A DNA stretch of 64,000 nt from Paguma larvata (lineage: Eukaryota > Chordata > Mammalia > Carnivora > Viverridae), in contig CM057835.1 in the NCBI GenBank assembly GCA_030068075.1, forward strand, positions 37,499,715-37,563,714, written 5' to 3'. The position numbers and the translations under genes are program-made. Under the pieces are notes generated by a model. The model had not been told where the DNA came from, made no database searches, and worked only from the letters and a program-made list of their open reading frames with translations. Position 1 is the stretch's first letter, and every line of letters begins with the position of its first letter. Of this stretch, positions 1-12,611 are shown piece by piece.

Positions 1-66
1 AGTGATTAAGTGTGGACCAATGACCAATGCTGCATGAGCAGACATGATGAATGCAGTTTGCTTCTT

Positions 67-276
67 CTTTTTTTTTTTTTAATGATTTATTTTTGAAGGA
101 AAGAGATACAAAGCGTGAGCAGGGAGGGGCAGAGAGAGGAGACACAAAATCTGAAGCAGGCTCCAGGCTCCGAGCTGTCAGCACATAGCCTGACGCGGGG
201 CTCAAACTCACAAACTGCAAGATCATGACCTGAGTCGAAGTCGGACACTTAACCGACTGAGCCACCCAGGGGCCCC
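67..276 (-). mobile_element. CAN-SINE (carnivoran tRNA-derived SINE), full length
   Basis: On the + strand it starts with a poly-T run and ends with the reverse-complemented head GAGCCACCCAGGGGCCCC. The body carries the cat-type reverse motif GCAGGCTCCAGGCTC. It is flanked by a 15-bp imperfect target-site duplication, TGCAGTTTGCTTCTT at 52-66 and TGCAATTTGTTTCTT at 277-291. Confidence 0.95.
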
Positions 277-659
277 TGCAATTTGTTTCTTGTACTTTCT
301 CTTTCGCTTTTGCTTCTGGCTGGGAACTAGTGAAGTCTAGGAAATCCTTAGCAGTCACATGCTTCTGATAGCAAGACTACTGCACTTGCCAGCCCACTGA
401 ATTATTAGATGGGAGGGAAATGCATTTGTCTTTATTTAAGTTACAGTATTTTTGAGACCACTTTATTATAACATAGTCTCTGTTAGCTCACCTAATATTT
501 TATAAGCATTGTGATTCGTATGTGCCTCAGCATTTAGTGAGCCTAGTTTATCTGGACATGCCCTGATCATAGGATTCTTCTATTAAAAGGATCTCCAGAC
601 TGTACCATAGTCATTGTTTTTTCTCTTGCAATGCGTTCCGTTTCCTATGGGACCATGGA

Positions 660-805
660 GAATGTATTCATTTATCCGAGCCTCATATTCCTCACCTGTG
701 AAATGAGAATGGTAGATGATTATTATGAAGATTAAAACATATAATATATGCGAAGTGTTTAGCATAGTCTGGAACCGATTTTAGGCACTCGACAAATATA
801 AGCTT
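660..805 (+). mobile_element. MIR relic
   Basis: The order of motifs follows the MIR consensus: a diverged form of CCTCA...TTCCTC.CCTGTGAAATGAGAAT, then GAAGATTAAAA, then AGTGTTTAGCATAGTCTGGAA and a final GGCACTCGACAAATAT like the usual GCTCAATAAAT end. Old and diverged; boundaries approximate. Confidence 0.7.
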
Positions 806-1984
806 CTTTTCATGTCATGACATTATAGGATTAAGCAAGGCAGAGCATCGAAGAGCAATGTGGGTTGGAGATAGATATCCAAGTTAAGGGTACTTTAAAA
901 ACTAGCTCATCTTGCTTTATGATTTCAGATGTAGAAATTTGTGAATATTGTAAACATTGGAACCTGTGCAATGTAAACATAAATACACCTTATAACTAAG
1001 TATTTCTACTCTTACGTTTTATGTCCAAAAGAAATAAGCACATGGGTATACTAAAAATATAATAAAATATTCAGCATTATTTTTAATAGATGGAAATAAC
1101 TCACTTGTTTCCTAGATATAGGAGCAAAATTAATTCTTAATTTTGACATTTATCTTTTATCTGTGGCATGCTTCTCTTTCCTCTTAAACCTTGGGGATAA
1201 TAATTACTATCGACTCCTTAAGGATCTGACTTATCTATTAAAAAGTGCCTTGGGAAAAATTGCTACAAAATCTCTAATGTTACAAATAAATTATGATTGT
1301 AATTTTAGTATTTCCTTTCTAGAGTTGTCTAGCAATTTTCTTGAATCTAAAGGACTTCCTTTAAGTTCCCTTGATAAGGGTGGTAAATGCTTGTGGTTTT
1401 TGTTTCAAAATTCATTCTTGAACGATAATTTACTTGATTATAAAATTCTACATTAATATGTATTTTCCCTTAGAGCCATGAAACTATTATTCTACTGTCT
1501 TCTGAGGCTGTGATTATTGAGAAGTTTGCAGTCACACAAATAGCTGGTCTTTAAGAGTAATAACCTGTTTTATAATATGGTCAGTCTGTGGCTCTCAACA
1601 GTTGAACCAAGATGTATTCCAGAGTGGAGTTTTAAAATATGAAATTATCCTGCTTGGAGTTCGTTGTATTTCCTAAATCCGAATAGCTCTATCTACATAG
1701 CTCTACCAATTTTTCTCCATTGTTTCCCCAAAGGTGAGATATTTTTTTCTCAATAAGGAGACAAATTAAAGTAAGACAAGTCATCTTTTCATCCCTGTTT
1801 TCAAATGAGCAGACTTTTTCCTATTCCATTTTTTTGCTACATGTGCTGACCTTTTTTTGAGGGTCTTGTTTTTATGTGGAGGTTTCTGTCTCAAGTATTA
1901 TGGCACCCTGCTCACATGACCCTAGAAATTTGCCTTCCTCTAAGAGCTGTGTATTTTTTATTTTTATTTATTTATTTACTTACT

Positions 1985-2700
1985 TATTTTTAAAGTTTTT
2001 ACTTTAACTCCAGTTAGTTAACATATAGTGTTATATTAGTTGCATTAGTTATATTAGTTTCGGGTATACAATATAGTGATTCAGTATTTCATACATCACC
2101 CAGGGCTCGTCACACTAAGTGCTGTTCTTAATCCCCATCACCTGTTTGTTCCATCGCCCTACCCACCTCCCCTCTGTAACCAACAGATTGTTCTCTAATA
2201 GTTAAGAGTCTGTTTATGATTTGTCTCTTTTTTCCCTTTATTCATTTATTTTGTATCTTAAATTACACACAAGTGAAATCATGTGGTGGTTGTCTTTTTA
2301 TGACTGGCTTATTTCTCTCAGTGTTATACATCCTAGCTCCATTCATGTTGATGTGAATGACAAGATTTTATTCTTTTTTTATGGCTGAATAATATTCCAC
2401 TGTATATATATCTATACCACATCTTCTTTATACATTCTCTTATCGATGGACACTTGGGCTCTTTCCATAATTTAGTATTATAAATAATGCTGCAGTAAAC
2501 AGAGGGATGGATGTGTCCTTGAATTAGTAGTTTGCCTTCTATGCATAAAGACACAGTAGTGCAATTATTGGATTATAGGGTTGTTCTATCTTTAATTTTT
2601 TTGAGGTTTCTCAAACCTCAAAAAAGTCACTTTTCCACAGTGACTACACCAGTTTGCATTCCAAGAGCTGTGGATGTTACACTCTGGTTGCTAGTTGATA
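1985..2700 (-). mobile_element. L1 3' end, antisense
   Basis: The T-rich start followed by CTCCAGTTAGTTAACATA is the reverse complement of the carnivoran L1 3' UTR. Further on, ATGGCTGAATAATATTCCACTG and AATAATGCTGCAGTAAAC (split here as TAATGCTGCAGTAAAC) are reverse complements of the end of L1 ORF2. The frames across it are broken, so this is a dead, 5'-truncated copy. Confidence 0.85.
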
Positions 2701-3029
2701 ATCCTTTCTGGTTATTTTATGGTAGAAAGTCTTTCTTTTTTAAAAGAATATTAATGGAAGTAAATTGTTTTATATCCTTGGCAATTTTTTTTTTATTTTC
2801 AACACGAACCGTTTTAAAATAATGAAGAAGTATTTTCAGAAGTACATGCAATTAAAAGAGACGTAATAGATTTAGTTATATTTTAATTTTTGGTGAATTT
2901 TCAATTGATTTTTTTAATTGACCAAGGTTGTTTTACAAAAAACTGCCGTGAGCTGGATTCTGGTCCACTTAAATATCTTTCCGCAGTGGTTACACAAAGA
3001 AGCAATGCTTTCCCTCTGAAAACCAGTCC

Positions 3030-4690
3030 GTGGCCTTTTCTTTTAAAAAGACTTTATTTTTAAGACCGATTTTAGGTTTGTGGCAATGTCGAGCAAACAC
3101 TACAGATGCAGATGTTTCCTGTGTATACCCTCTCACATGTATAAACCTCCCCATTATCAAAATCCCACAGCAGACTGATGCATTTGTTACAACTGGTAAA
3201 CCTATGCTGACATACCATTATCATCGAAAGCCCGTAATTTTACATTAAGATTCATTTTTTGTGTAGATTCTGTGGGTTGTGACAAACGTATAATGACACA
3301 TATTTATACCATTGCAATATTATAAATAATGGTTTGCTCTAAAAATTTTATGTGCTTCACCTTTTTGTCCCTCCTTCCCTCCCTCCCTCCTTACCCCTGG
3401 CGACCGATCTTCGTGATGGCAACTGTCTCCATAATTTTGCCTTTTCCAAAGTATTCATGTATCTGGAATCGACTAGTGTGTGCCCTTTCCAGCTTGTCTT
3501 ATTTCACTTAGTAATATGCATTTAAGTTTCCTCCATGTCTTTTCACGGCTTGATAGCTCATTTAATTTACCACAGTTTATTATCCATTCACCTACTGAAA
3601 GATATCTCGGTTTCTTCTCAGTTTTGGCAATTCCGAATAAAGCTGCTATCAACTTCCGTGTGCAGGTTTTTGCGTAGACGTAAGTTTTTAACTCCTTTGA
3701 ATGAATACCGAGGAGCACAACTGCTGGATCATATAGTGAGAGAATGTTTAGTTTTGTTAAGAAACTGCCAAACCGTCTTCCTAAGTTGGTGTACCATTGC
3801 GCATTCCTGCCAGTAATGAATGAGAGTTCCTGCTGTGCCACATCCTTGCCAGCGTTTGGTGCTGTCAGCGTACTGAAATTATGCCACTCTAATAAGTGTG
3901 TAGTGGTATCTTCTTATTTTAACTTGCATTTTCCTAATGGCATATGATATGGGAAATGTTTTCATATGCTTGCTTTCTCTCTGTACATCTTCTTTGATGA
4001 AGCATTTGTTCAGATATTTTGCCCATTTTCTAATTAGGTTGTACATTTTCTTATTGTAGGAGTTTCAGATCTTCGTGTGTTTTGGAAAACAATCTTTTAT
4101 CAGATATGCCTTTTGCAAATATTTTCTTCCCATCTGTGACTTGTCTTATCAATCTCTTGACAGTTCAGAGAGAGGAAGTTTTTAATTTTAATGAAATCCA
4201 GCATGCCGGTTATTTCTTTCATCCATAGTACGTTGGGTGTTGTACAGAAAAAACATTATCATGCCTGAGGTCATCTAGATTTCTTACTATATCATCTTCT
4301 GGGAGTTTTCTTGTTTTGGGTTTTACATTTAGGTGTGTGATCCATTTTGAGTTAATTTTTGTGAAGAGTGTATGACCTCTGTCTGGATTTTTTTTTTTTT
4401 TTTTTTTTGCATGTCCGGTTGCTCCAGCACTATTTGTTAAAAAATACTCTGCTTTATTGTATTGCTTTTTTTCCTTTGTCAAAATCAGTTGACTATATTT
4501 ATACGGGTCTGTTTCTGCACTTCATCTTGTCTTTCATTGATCTATTTGCCTTTTCTTTAGCCAATGTGACACTGTCTTGATTGCTATGGCTTTATATTAA
4601 GTCTCGAAGTTGAGTAGTGTTAGTCCTTTGACTTTGTTCTTCATTAGTATTGGTTGGCCTTTCTGGGCACCTTTTACTCTTTTTTCCCCT
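3030..4690 (-). mobile_element. Older L1 fragment (3' UTR and C-terminal ORF2), antisense
   Basis: Reverse-strand L1 landmarks occur in the expected order: TTATTTCACTTAGTAATATG near 3500, TCCATGTCTTTTCACGGCTT, GAATAAAGCTGCTATCAAC near 3635, GCTGGATCATATAG near 3722, then TCTTTTATCAGATATG near 4095 and TGATCCATTTTGAGTTAATT near 4340. More diverged than the 1985-2700 copy and many frames are broken. A 22-bp poly-T lies at about 4388-4409. Open frames reported over this region are decayed L1 coding or antisense noise. Confidence 0.85.
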
Positions 4691-4784
4691 ATTTTTTAGG
4701 AACCATCCCCAAATTCCATCTCTTTAAATAAAAAGCTTAGTCAGGTATTTGAAGGACACAGATTATAATAAATTAACAACTAAA

Positions 4785-4985
4785 CTTTGGTGAGTGCTTA
4801 TTAAACTCCATGCAAAGTCCAAGTAATTCTCAAGTAAAACCAAATGGATAAGTGCTATAATTATCTTCATGTTATAGACGAGGACACCAAGGCCCAGAGA
4901 AATGTAAGGGAATTGCCCAAGGAAGCAAATGAATATGGTAGTTTGCCTCAAAGAGGCATGATTTATCACTTCCCAGTACTGATAG
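4785..4985 (-). mobile_element. MIR relic, antisense
   Basis: Contains the reverse-complement MIR core: ATTATCTTCATGTTATAGACGAGG, then ACCAAGGCCCAGAGAAATGTAAG and GGGAATTGCCCAAGGAAGC, close to the family pattern of TTACAGATGAGGAAACTGAGG...TTGCCCAAGGTCAC. Boundaries approximate. Confidence 0.75.
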
Positions 4986-5194
4986 TATGCTCCAACTGTT
5001 TGGCAACGAGATTCTACAAATATCCAGGTTAGAGAGACACAAGTTATACTTTAATTGGATATTTATTGATCATGTGCTATATACCAAAAACTACCCTAGG
5101 TATTACAGTTTCAAAATAATTATCACCAAGCATGTTCTATGAGTTCATTGTGCAAAGTAAGGATCTTACAGTGATGAGATCTTTTAAAATACCG

Positions 5195-5612
5195 CTAGTA
5201 GCTATTTTCATAATAGTGCCAAACTGGAATCAACTTAAATGCCCATCAACTGGAAAACGGACAAACTGTGGCTTAGCCATGCGATGCAATAGTATTCAGT
5301 AATAAAAAGAAAGGACTACTGATGCAAACAAAAGCATGAATAAATCTCTAAATTATAATGCTAAATAAAAGAAGTGAGACACGGACAAGAACACAAATAC
5401 ACATCTGTTATCCTGGAGGACATTTTGAACAGGCAAATAGTAACCTTTGGTGATTGAAATTATCGGTCATTGCTTTGAAGGGGTTGACAAAGAAAGTCTA
5501 TGACAGATGTATCTAGGGTGATGGAAATGTTTGTTGTTTGATGCATTTGCCTAAAGTGGCTAAACAGTTTACTTAAGATATGAGCATTTCACTGTATATA
5601 AATTATAAAAAA
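5195..5612 (+). mobile_element. Old L1 3' end
   Basis: Sense-strand L1 landmarks: AAACTGGAATCAACTTAAAT, GCCCATCAACTGG, and a tail region with GGGTGATGGAAATGTTTG and TTTCACTGTATATAAATTAT before an A-rich end at about 5600. Diverged and 5'-truncated. Confidence 0.7.
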
Positions 5613-5654
5613 GAAAAAAAATGAACAAAAATAGCATATTAAATGCTAAAAACG

Positions 5655-6180
5655 AGATTGAACACAAGGATACAGAAGCACAGGGCAATAGGTTGGTAAC
5701 TTAGCTTTCAGGGGTCAAGGAAAGCTTCCTGAAAGACTGGACATGTGAGATGGGTTTTGAAGAGTAGACAGGAACTTGCCAGTTGAAGACATTCTAGGGA
5801 GAAAGCAGAAAATGTTAATTTATTCACTTATTAATTTATTCATTTTTCCTGCTCAAAATTATCGTCCATTTATTGTCTGCTTGGTACAAGTTAGGTCCTT
5901 GGAAAAAAACAAAATCAGTCTTTGCCCACAGATAGCTTAGATTCTAATGGACAAGTCATATCATGGGTTTTACTGAATTTTCAGGGAAATTCAATGTGAG
6001 AAATTCAATAAGTTGAGAAATTCAATGTGATTAGAATGTTTTGGGATGACAGGATATAGGGAAGTAATGGTACGTAAATTGAGGCCAGATTAAGAAGCTT
6101 TAAGTGTGTAATAAATTAAGGAGTTTGAGTTTTGTTTCATAGGCATGAGAGTCAAGTAGAAATTTATAAATCATAAGTTG
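5655..6180 (-). mobile_element. Probable L2 relic, antisense
   Basis: Phrases such as GATGGGTTTTGAAGAGTAGACAGGAACTTGCCAG (in part), TTATTGTCTGCTTGG and TTAAGGAGTTTGAGTTTTG resemble reverse-strand L2 3' sequence. A shorter similar piece, ATATTTATTGATCATGTGCTAT, lies at about 5056. Called from memory of the family; a RepeatMasker run would decide it. Confidence 0.4.
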
Positions 6181-8146
6181 ATGTAATTGTAATTTTTTAA
6201 AAAAGATTATTTTAGCAATTTGAAGATACATTGGAAGAGTAAGAAATTAATGGAAAAATGATAAAAAGAATACTGATTCCATAGTCTAAGCCAGGGTTAG
6301 ACTCAGTATATGTGCCGTCTCAGACTTTTGAGCCCATAGTAGACAATACTAGCCCATGAAAGTACTCTTTTCACCAAGTCAAAACGAGGCTCTACGTACT
6401 AGCAGCCACTGTCAAAAATACATTTGGCACATGTAATGAAACCTACTTGTAATTCCTGGTCTAGGCTCCCCAAATCATTTTCTGGGCTACTAAATAAGGA
6501 ATTCAGTAGAGAAACAGGGGCAAGAGTGGATTGGAGAGCCAGTCCAGAGGTAGAATTATTTGATTACAAGATGAGAAAAAGATTCAGAATTTTAGATTGT
6601 GCATCTAGGTAACAATACCATTAAGCAAAATCATCATTATCATAATGATAGTCATAGTAACACATAGCATAAACTGTGTTTGGATTCTTGGGGAAGTATG
6701 ATACTAAAGTTTTGACAAAGATCTCACTTACACATGCCATTAGCTAAATCTTCACAGTTACTTTTCAGTGAAACTCTATTGTAGCTCTTCAGATCAAGTT
6801 AGAAGTGAAGAATCTTTCTTTCCAGGCTCTAATTCCTTTCCTTATAATTAGGTCAAAAATTCTTACTTTGTGTCCATATGTACCTAACTTGATTACTATT
6901 CTTGGAATTTTCCTAAAATGAAGTCTTTCTCTCTTTCTTTTTTTTTCTGGGATTATGACTCACAAGATTGGCTTTTTTCACTGTAAAGGCGTTATATTAT
7001 TTTTTGTTGTCAGCATCTCCTTACAAACATCCTCATGTATTATAGGCTATTGGCCATGGACACCAGACATCTTCGATCTATTAATTTTTTAAATCAACTT
7101 TGTAACGAGTATTAGCATCTCTAAAACTCATTTTTATTTGCTTTGCTCTGGTCGTTACTACTAAAGGAATAAAATGGGCTTAGCAGTGTTAGGTAATGAT
7201 TAGGTCTGCTGGTGAAGGAAAATGCTACAAGGTACAGTTGTGCTCCCCACTCACGACCAAGTCCTGAATGATAGCAATGACCCAAAAAGGTAGCGCAAAT
7301 GATTCGGTCTTTGGGTGAACCCTAATATATAGTGAACAAATCGATTTTCAAGGAGAGAAATTTAGTTTTTACCTCTTTTCTCGGATGCTGCATAAATCAT
7401 TAATGAGGTTAGTGCGGTGAAATAATTGAAAGCCAGGAAACAGGCAAACCTAAGTAATAACTGGTTAATCGGTACCTCAGAATCACAAGGGATTTGTATT
7501 TCCAAGGCTACGGCAGTCTGTGTCAGGGAAGTGGTGAAAAGTCACTGCTGTAAGACAGTATCTGACGAGGAAAGTTCATTGTGCCAGCATCTGAGCATAT
7601 GGCAAATCAGTGTTTCTCCACACTTCTCTGTGCTGGCAGGGATTGGCCTCCGAGTAACTTGGATTTCTGTTCATGCCGAAGAGAGGATGAATATTCTCCA
7701 TAAATAATTGTAATTATCTTCTCATTGAAGCAACATGAACTTGGAATTCAGTCTTGTTTTCTTGAATAGATCATCAATTTTGGAAAGAAGTAGAATTAAA
7801 TTTTCTGTTTTTACAAATGAATTGCTGGTACAAAAATTAATACATTTTGTAGAGGTTTGCCTTTCACAAAAACCTATTTTTTGGTTGAAGTACTGTAGGT
7901 CAAAATACTACATTTCTGTCTTTACACTGCTTTTATTTTGTAGTGTTTTTTTTTCTTTTCCCAAAAATATTGCCTATTTAAAATTCTACAAGTTACCTTG
8001 TCTTCCTTTAAATATACGGTTGGTAACCTAGACACTTTAGAAGATGTTAAAGAATGATACAGGTTAAAAATTCTTAATCTGGTTTATAAACACCCTATTT
8101 TACTTAAAATTACAGTGCATTTCTTCAATAATTGTTAAAATCAATT

Positions 8147-8197
8147 TATATATAAAATCATATATAATATATATTATATAATATAATATTATAAAAT

Positions 8198-8236
<39 letters not shown>
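8147..8236. repeat. AT microsatellite
   Basis: A run of TATATA/AATATA variants ends in an uninterrupted TA repeat at about 8200-8236. Simple repeat with no gene content; likely length-variable. Confidence 0.95.
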
Positions 8237-8238
<2 letters not shown>

Positions 8239-8459
8239 GCTGAAGATGTCTTACAAAGTATTTACGTTACCAGATGTTTATTGTTGTTTGTTTTTAAATG
8301 TATGAATGAACTGAAGAGGTGAGGGCCAAATAGCAGGTTCTTCCCCTAAGGTTAAAAAGGAAGGTTAGGGCTGCAGATGGCCACTTTAAAAATTAGCAGA
8401 TTCTGCTGGAATGAGAGTGGAAATGTGTATTTCATGTCTCTTTCCTATTCATGAGGGAT

Positions 8460-8620
8460 GACTGCTTGAGCCCCAGCCCTGGATTTGTATCCTAGCACAA
8501 CCTAGTGATTGGAGAAAGTTACTTTTATTCTCCATGCCTGCTTTCCTGTATGTAAACAGACAGTAACTGTGTCTGCCCCCAGAGAGTTGCTACAAGGGTG
8601 AAGGACCCTGCTTACCCCTC
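8460..8620 (+). mobile_element. MIR relic
   Basis: GAGCCCCAGCCCTGGATTTG, then AGTTACTTTTATTCTCCATGCC and GAGAGTTGCTACAAGGGTGAA follow the MIR order (initial tRNA-like part, CTCTCTGTGCCTCAG part, then GGGTTGTTGTGAGGATTAAA part). Diverged. Confidence 0.55.
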
Positions 8621-9130
8621 GCACCGCATCAGCGGACACTGCCTGAGCACAGGGAGAGCTTCATGCACAGCAGCTGTTGCTGTTGCTCATTCCACTCCCA
8701 CGTCCCATGCCGACCTCAGCCTTCTAGCTCTTACTTCATCTACCAGTTTTTCTCTTTCATTTTACTCTTTATTTTTCCTTTGGTTATTTTTTTTTTGGTC
8801 TCATTCATTTCTCTCCTTTATAAATTCATTCATTGATGTCTTCAATTCACCTTCACGCTTAAACAGTCACCAAGAATGACTGAATTTTCCTTCCCAAATT
8901 TTCTCTCAGTTGCTCTTTCCCTTCCCCTCTTGTTACAGTCGCTCTTGTTTAATCTGGATATGCTGTATACTTTACTGTTATAGTAGTTGCTTTAAAGCAC
9001 TGGTTTGATTTTGTGATTCTCATGTTAAAAACCGTTGAATGGTTTCCCATTATCTTAAATAACATATTAACTGAACTGACATCCGTGACCACATTAGGTC
9101 TACCCCATCATTCTGGTTCATTATTTCTTT

Positions 9131-9335
9131 TAATTTTTTAAAATGTTTATTTATTTATTTTGAGAGAGAGAACAAGCAGGGGAGGGGCAGAGAGAAAAGT
9201 AGAGAGAGAACCCCAAGCAGGCTCTGGGATGACAGTATGGAGCCTAATGAGGGGCTCAAACCCATGAACCGTGATATCATGACCTAAGCCAAACTCCAGG
9301 CGGTCGCTTAACTGACTGAGCCACCCAGGTGCCCC
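9131..9335 (-). mobile_element. CAN-SINE, full length
   Basis: Begins with T-rich sequence and TGTTTATTTATTTATTTTGAGAGAGAG (in part), ends with GAGCCACCCAGGTGCCCC. The body AAGCAGGCTCTGGGATGACAG is a diverged variant of the standard body. Confidence 0.93.
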
Positions 9336-9384
9336 ATGTTTCATTTTTATCCGTAACTAACTCCTCTCCTGATTCCTCAATCTT

Positions 9385-9541
9385 CACTGCGTATCAGAAT
9401 CCCTAAAGGAGATATTAAAAACTCCCATGCCCAAGTGCGCCCCTGATCTATTAAATCACATTCTCTGGAGAAAGGACCTGGTATCAGAAAGTCAGAGTTC
9501 ACCAGGAGATTTCATTGTGCAGCCAAGACTGAGAACCAGTT
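9385..9541 (+). mobile_element. MER5-type hAT DNA transposon relic
   Basis: GTATCAGAATCCCTAAAGGAG near the start and GTGCAGCCAAGACTGAGAAC at the end match the pattern of MER5A, a non-autonomous hAT-Charlie element (CATCAGAATCACCTGG ... GAGAACCA). The middle ATTAAATCACATTCTCTGG fits the GATTCAGT..TCTGGGG part. Confidence 0.7.
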
Positions 9542-9599
9542 TTAGAGAATATTGGCTTTATCATGCTCTACTTGTTACAGTCTCTTTTGACATCTCATC

Positions 9600-9715
9600 T
9601 AAACTAATGGTAGACTGCAAGCTCCTTCAGGAAGGGTAACAACTTCTGAGTTTTTCTTTGGAATTCGCCGAAGTAATCTATCACAGTATCTTGCACATAG
9701 TAGAGGTAATTTCTT
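9600..9715 (+). mobile_element. L2 3' end, split by a SINE
   Basis: TAGACTGCAAGCTCCTTCAGGAAGG followed by ATCACAGTATCTTGCACATAGTAGAGGTAA resembles the L2 3' end (GTAAGCTCC.TGAGGGCAGG ... AGTGCCTGGCACATAGTAGG). The SINE at 9716-9955 is inserted next to its end. Confidence 0.6.
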
Positions 9716-9778
9716 TTAAAAACAAAATTATTTATTTATTTTGAAAGAGAAACAGAGAATGAGCAGGAGAGGGACAGT

Positions 9779-9824
<46 letters not shown>

Positions 9825-9955
9825 CCCAAGCAGGCTCTGCCCTGTCAGCATCAGCACAGAATCCAAGGTGGGGATTGAACCCACCAACCATGGGATCATG
9901 ACCTGAGCCAAAACCAAGAGTCTGACGCTCAGCTGACTGAGCACCCAGGCGCCCC
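9716..9955 (-). mobile_element. CAN-SINE with perfect 17-bp target-site duplication
   Basis: Flanked by identical AGTAGAGGTAATTTCTT copies at 9699-9715 and 9956-9972, so the insertion boundaries are exact. A (GA)n run occupies about 9783-9820. The head at the right end lacks one base of GAGCCACCC (reads GAGCACCC). The perfect duplication suggests it is younger than the L2 relic it sits in. Confidence 0.96.
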
Positions 9956-10798
9956 AGTAGAGGTAATTTCTTATCTTTGCCAACACTTTATATTTACTCA
10001 TCCTGCCCCCCTCCTGGGGTTTCTGATTGTATCTCTCTACGGAATTATATTCCAAGGCATGTCCCTTAGGTAGTTATAGTAAGTTAAGCTATATTTTGGG
10101 TCCCTTTCCATCTTCATAGACCGAATCCTCCTCTTCCATTCCCTCATTGCTTTATCTCAGCATACGACGATGGATTTGCCAATGGAAAATGAACTTATGG
10201 ACTTAACTGAATAGAGTAAGAGCAAGGGTACCTTTCAGTTTAGGTAGCACTTAGAAAGTATTGGCAAAAATTCAATTTTTTTACAGCTAGTCTCTATAAA
10301 TTCTTGAGTTTAGGACTCTTGAATATTGAATGTTGGAAATTTATGTTTATTTCATTATGTTGTTTTATTTGTTGTTTATAAACTGACAGAATTTCATACT
10401 GCCTTTATTTCTAAATATTTCACTAAAATTGCCATCCCATCAACTAGTTTATCATGGTAATATTGTCAGTAAAGATATCTGTTTGATAACAACTAGACTG
10501 AGGAAGGAAAGGTGATAGCTATTTTCACTCACTGATTCCTAAACAGCAAATATGTTATATTGGCCTTAGTTTGAATTGCGTAATATAATTATGTCTGTAG
10601 ATGTTATATTTGATATATCAAAAATTTGACTTTAAAAGAGTTTTCTTTAATTGAGCAGAAAATTCTCACAAATTGTCCGAATATGCTTGAGTGACATTGT
10701 AGTATCCATGTCTATGTGTATCTTACCACAGCTTACTAATGATACAAGCAGGTACAATCTCCTGGGGAGAATGGGAGTCAGGAAGAATTGCAGGAGAG

Positions 10799-10870
10799 AG
10801 ATCTACCCCAGAATGGTTCTGTGCCCATCAATTCAGATCTACCCCGGAATGGTTCTGTTTCCATCAATTC
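10799..10870. repeat. 36-bp tandem duplication, two copies
   Basis: Copy 1 at 10799-10834 and copy 2 at 10835-10870 both begin AGATCTACCCC and end CCATCAATTC; they differ at about three bases. No family recognised. Confidence 0.9.
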
Positions 10871-11567
10871 TTGTTTAGCTTCATAATGTAATTGGAAATG
10901 AGGAATTTCGAAAGAAGTTGAATTTGAAACTTAGGAATACTGTATTGTAAATAGCTCTGGTAAGGCCAAGAAGAGACATGAAAAACTTTATGATAGTCTC
11001 TTAACATAATGGCATATTGATTTCACTATAATCATGTTAGTGTCTCTAAGCTTTGTGCCTCTCATTTACCAACTGGCTTCAATTTTTGTGTGTATATATG
11101 TTATCTCACTGATGGGCTGTTCGTAAGCTAGCAGTAAGTGAAGTAAGGGTGATTTATTTTCGAGCTTAACTATTATCTTCCTTCAGTATCATTTTAGTGT
11201 GTTAATATAATACAATAAGGGCATTAAAAAACAAATTTTTTGAGTACAGATTTGCCATCACATACTCAGTTTATAAATTCATTAGTTTTTCTATCATGTT
11301 AACTTCAATATAAACTTTCCAATGGTACCTATGGTTTATAGCACTCTGAAGTGTTATGTTAGATTCGTTAGTTTTTGGAAGTCTTACTGTCTAAGGCTTT
11401 TTATGTCAATGGTTGACTACAGGAACTGCACTATAAAATATTCACTTAAGTCATTAAATGTGTCACTCACTCATCTTGAATGACATAAAAACAGTGGTAT
11501 CCTGGAGCTAGTTTGTACTAACTTAACAGAGTTAATTGTTAAGTTTTCAGGAATTTTATAAGCCATT

Positions 11568-11643
11568 TGTGAAACAGCTATTATTAAAAATTAAATAATA
11601 TAGACTGTGAAACAGCTAATGTTAAAAATTAAATGATATAGAC
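11568..11643. repeat. 38-bp tandem duplication, two copies
   Basis: Copy 1 at 11568-11605 and copy 2 at 11606-11643 share TGTGAAACAGCTA, TTAAAAATTAAAT and ATATAGAC, with three differences. Direct local duplication, no family recognised. Confidence 0.9.
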
Positions 11644-11719
11644 TTAAGTTATTTACTCTGAGACGTGGTGGATACTCAAAATGTATCACTGCCTAATTAT
11701 GTTATTATTATTCACGTTC

Positions 11720-11911
11720 TTTTTTTTTTAAGTTTATTAATTTTTTTTTGAGAGAGAGACAGAGACAGCATGAGTGGGGCAGGGCAGAGAGAGAGGGAGA
11801 ATCCCAGACAGGTTCCATGCCATGAGCACAGAGCCCGATGCGGGGCTCAAACTCAAGAAACTGTGAGACCATGAATCAGACGCCTAACCAGCGGAGCCAC
11901 CTGGGCCTCCC
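11720..11911 (-). mobile_element. CAN-SINE
   Basis: Poly-T start, then TTTTTGAGAGAGAGACAGAG; ends in a diverged head GGAGCCACCTGGGCCTCC. Imperfect target-site duplication TGTTATTATTATTC before it and TGTTATTCGTATTCC after it (11912-11926). Confidence 0.93.
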
Positions 11912-12611
11912 TGTTATTCGTATTCCTGAGGTAGTTTTTCTGGTCCGTTCTGTGGTACTTTCACCATACTGATACGCTGTTGTGGATCTCTTCCTAACTC
12001 TGGGTTCAGTGACTTCGCATCGGTACCTTGAAATATGCCTTGTGGAAGTACTTACACCACGGAAATCAGTAAATGCCTCCCATCGGGGCTGGATTTATTG
12101 TTTTGTTTATGGTCATAGTGCTAAAGCTGAAAGAAGTCTCAGTTTAATTCAATTTATACAAGGGAGAAATTGTACAACAGTAGAGTACCTACCATATTAA
12201 ATTACAAAAGGACTTATTAGAAAGAAGTCTGCAATGAAATTCCATTTGACATACCACAGTTCAAATAAAATAATAGGCTGGTTTAGCTGAGCAAGAGTTG
12301 AACAAAAGTCAAGGAAAGCATTCTGTGAAAATTAGTTGTCTATATGGAATTTACAATAAAAAGTACGACATATTTTGCTATTGTTTATAATTTGTATGCT
12401 ACACATCCTTATGTTACCAAAATTTATAAAAACCTTATGTGTTTTGGGGGCAGACAGTTAGTAAACACATACCAACACGTTGCTGTAAGCCTTGGTGATT
12501 GAGCCACTTCCATTTTCACTCTACATTTATGGCTTCGCAGGCTGTTAGAATTGTATTGTCTGGACTCCTTTTCTGTTGTTGTTTTGCCTCTTTGAAATTA
12601 AAATCTATGCT

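Noticed and set aside
3473..3841. Minus-strand frame of 122 codons, the second longest in the window
   Set aside because: It lies in a diverged antisense L1; its words (for example SEIRQ near the end) correspond to decayed L1 sequence, not to a host gene.
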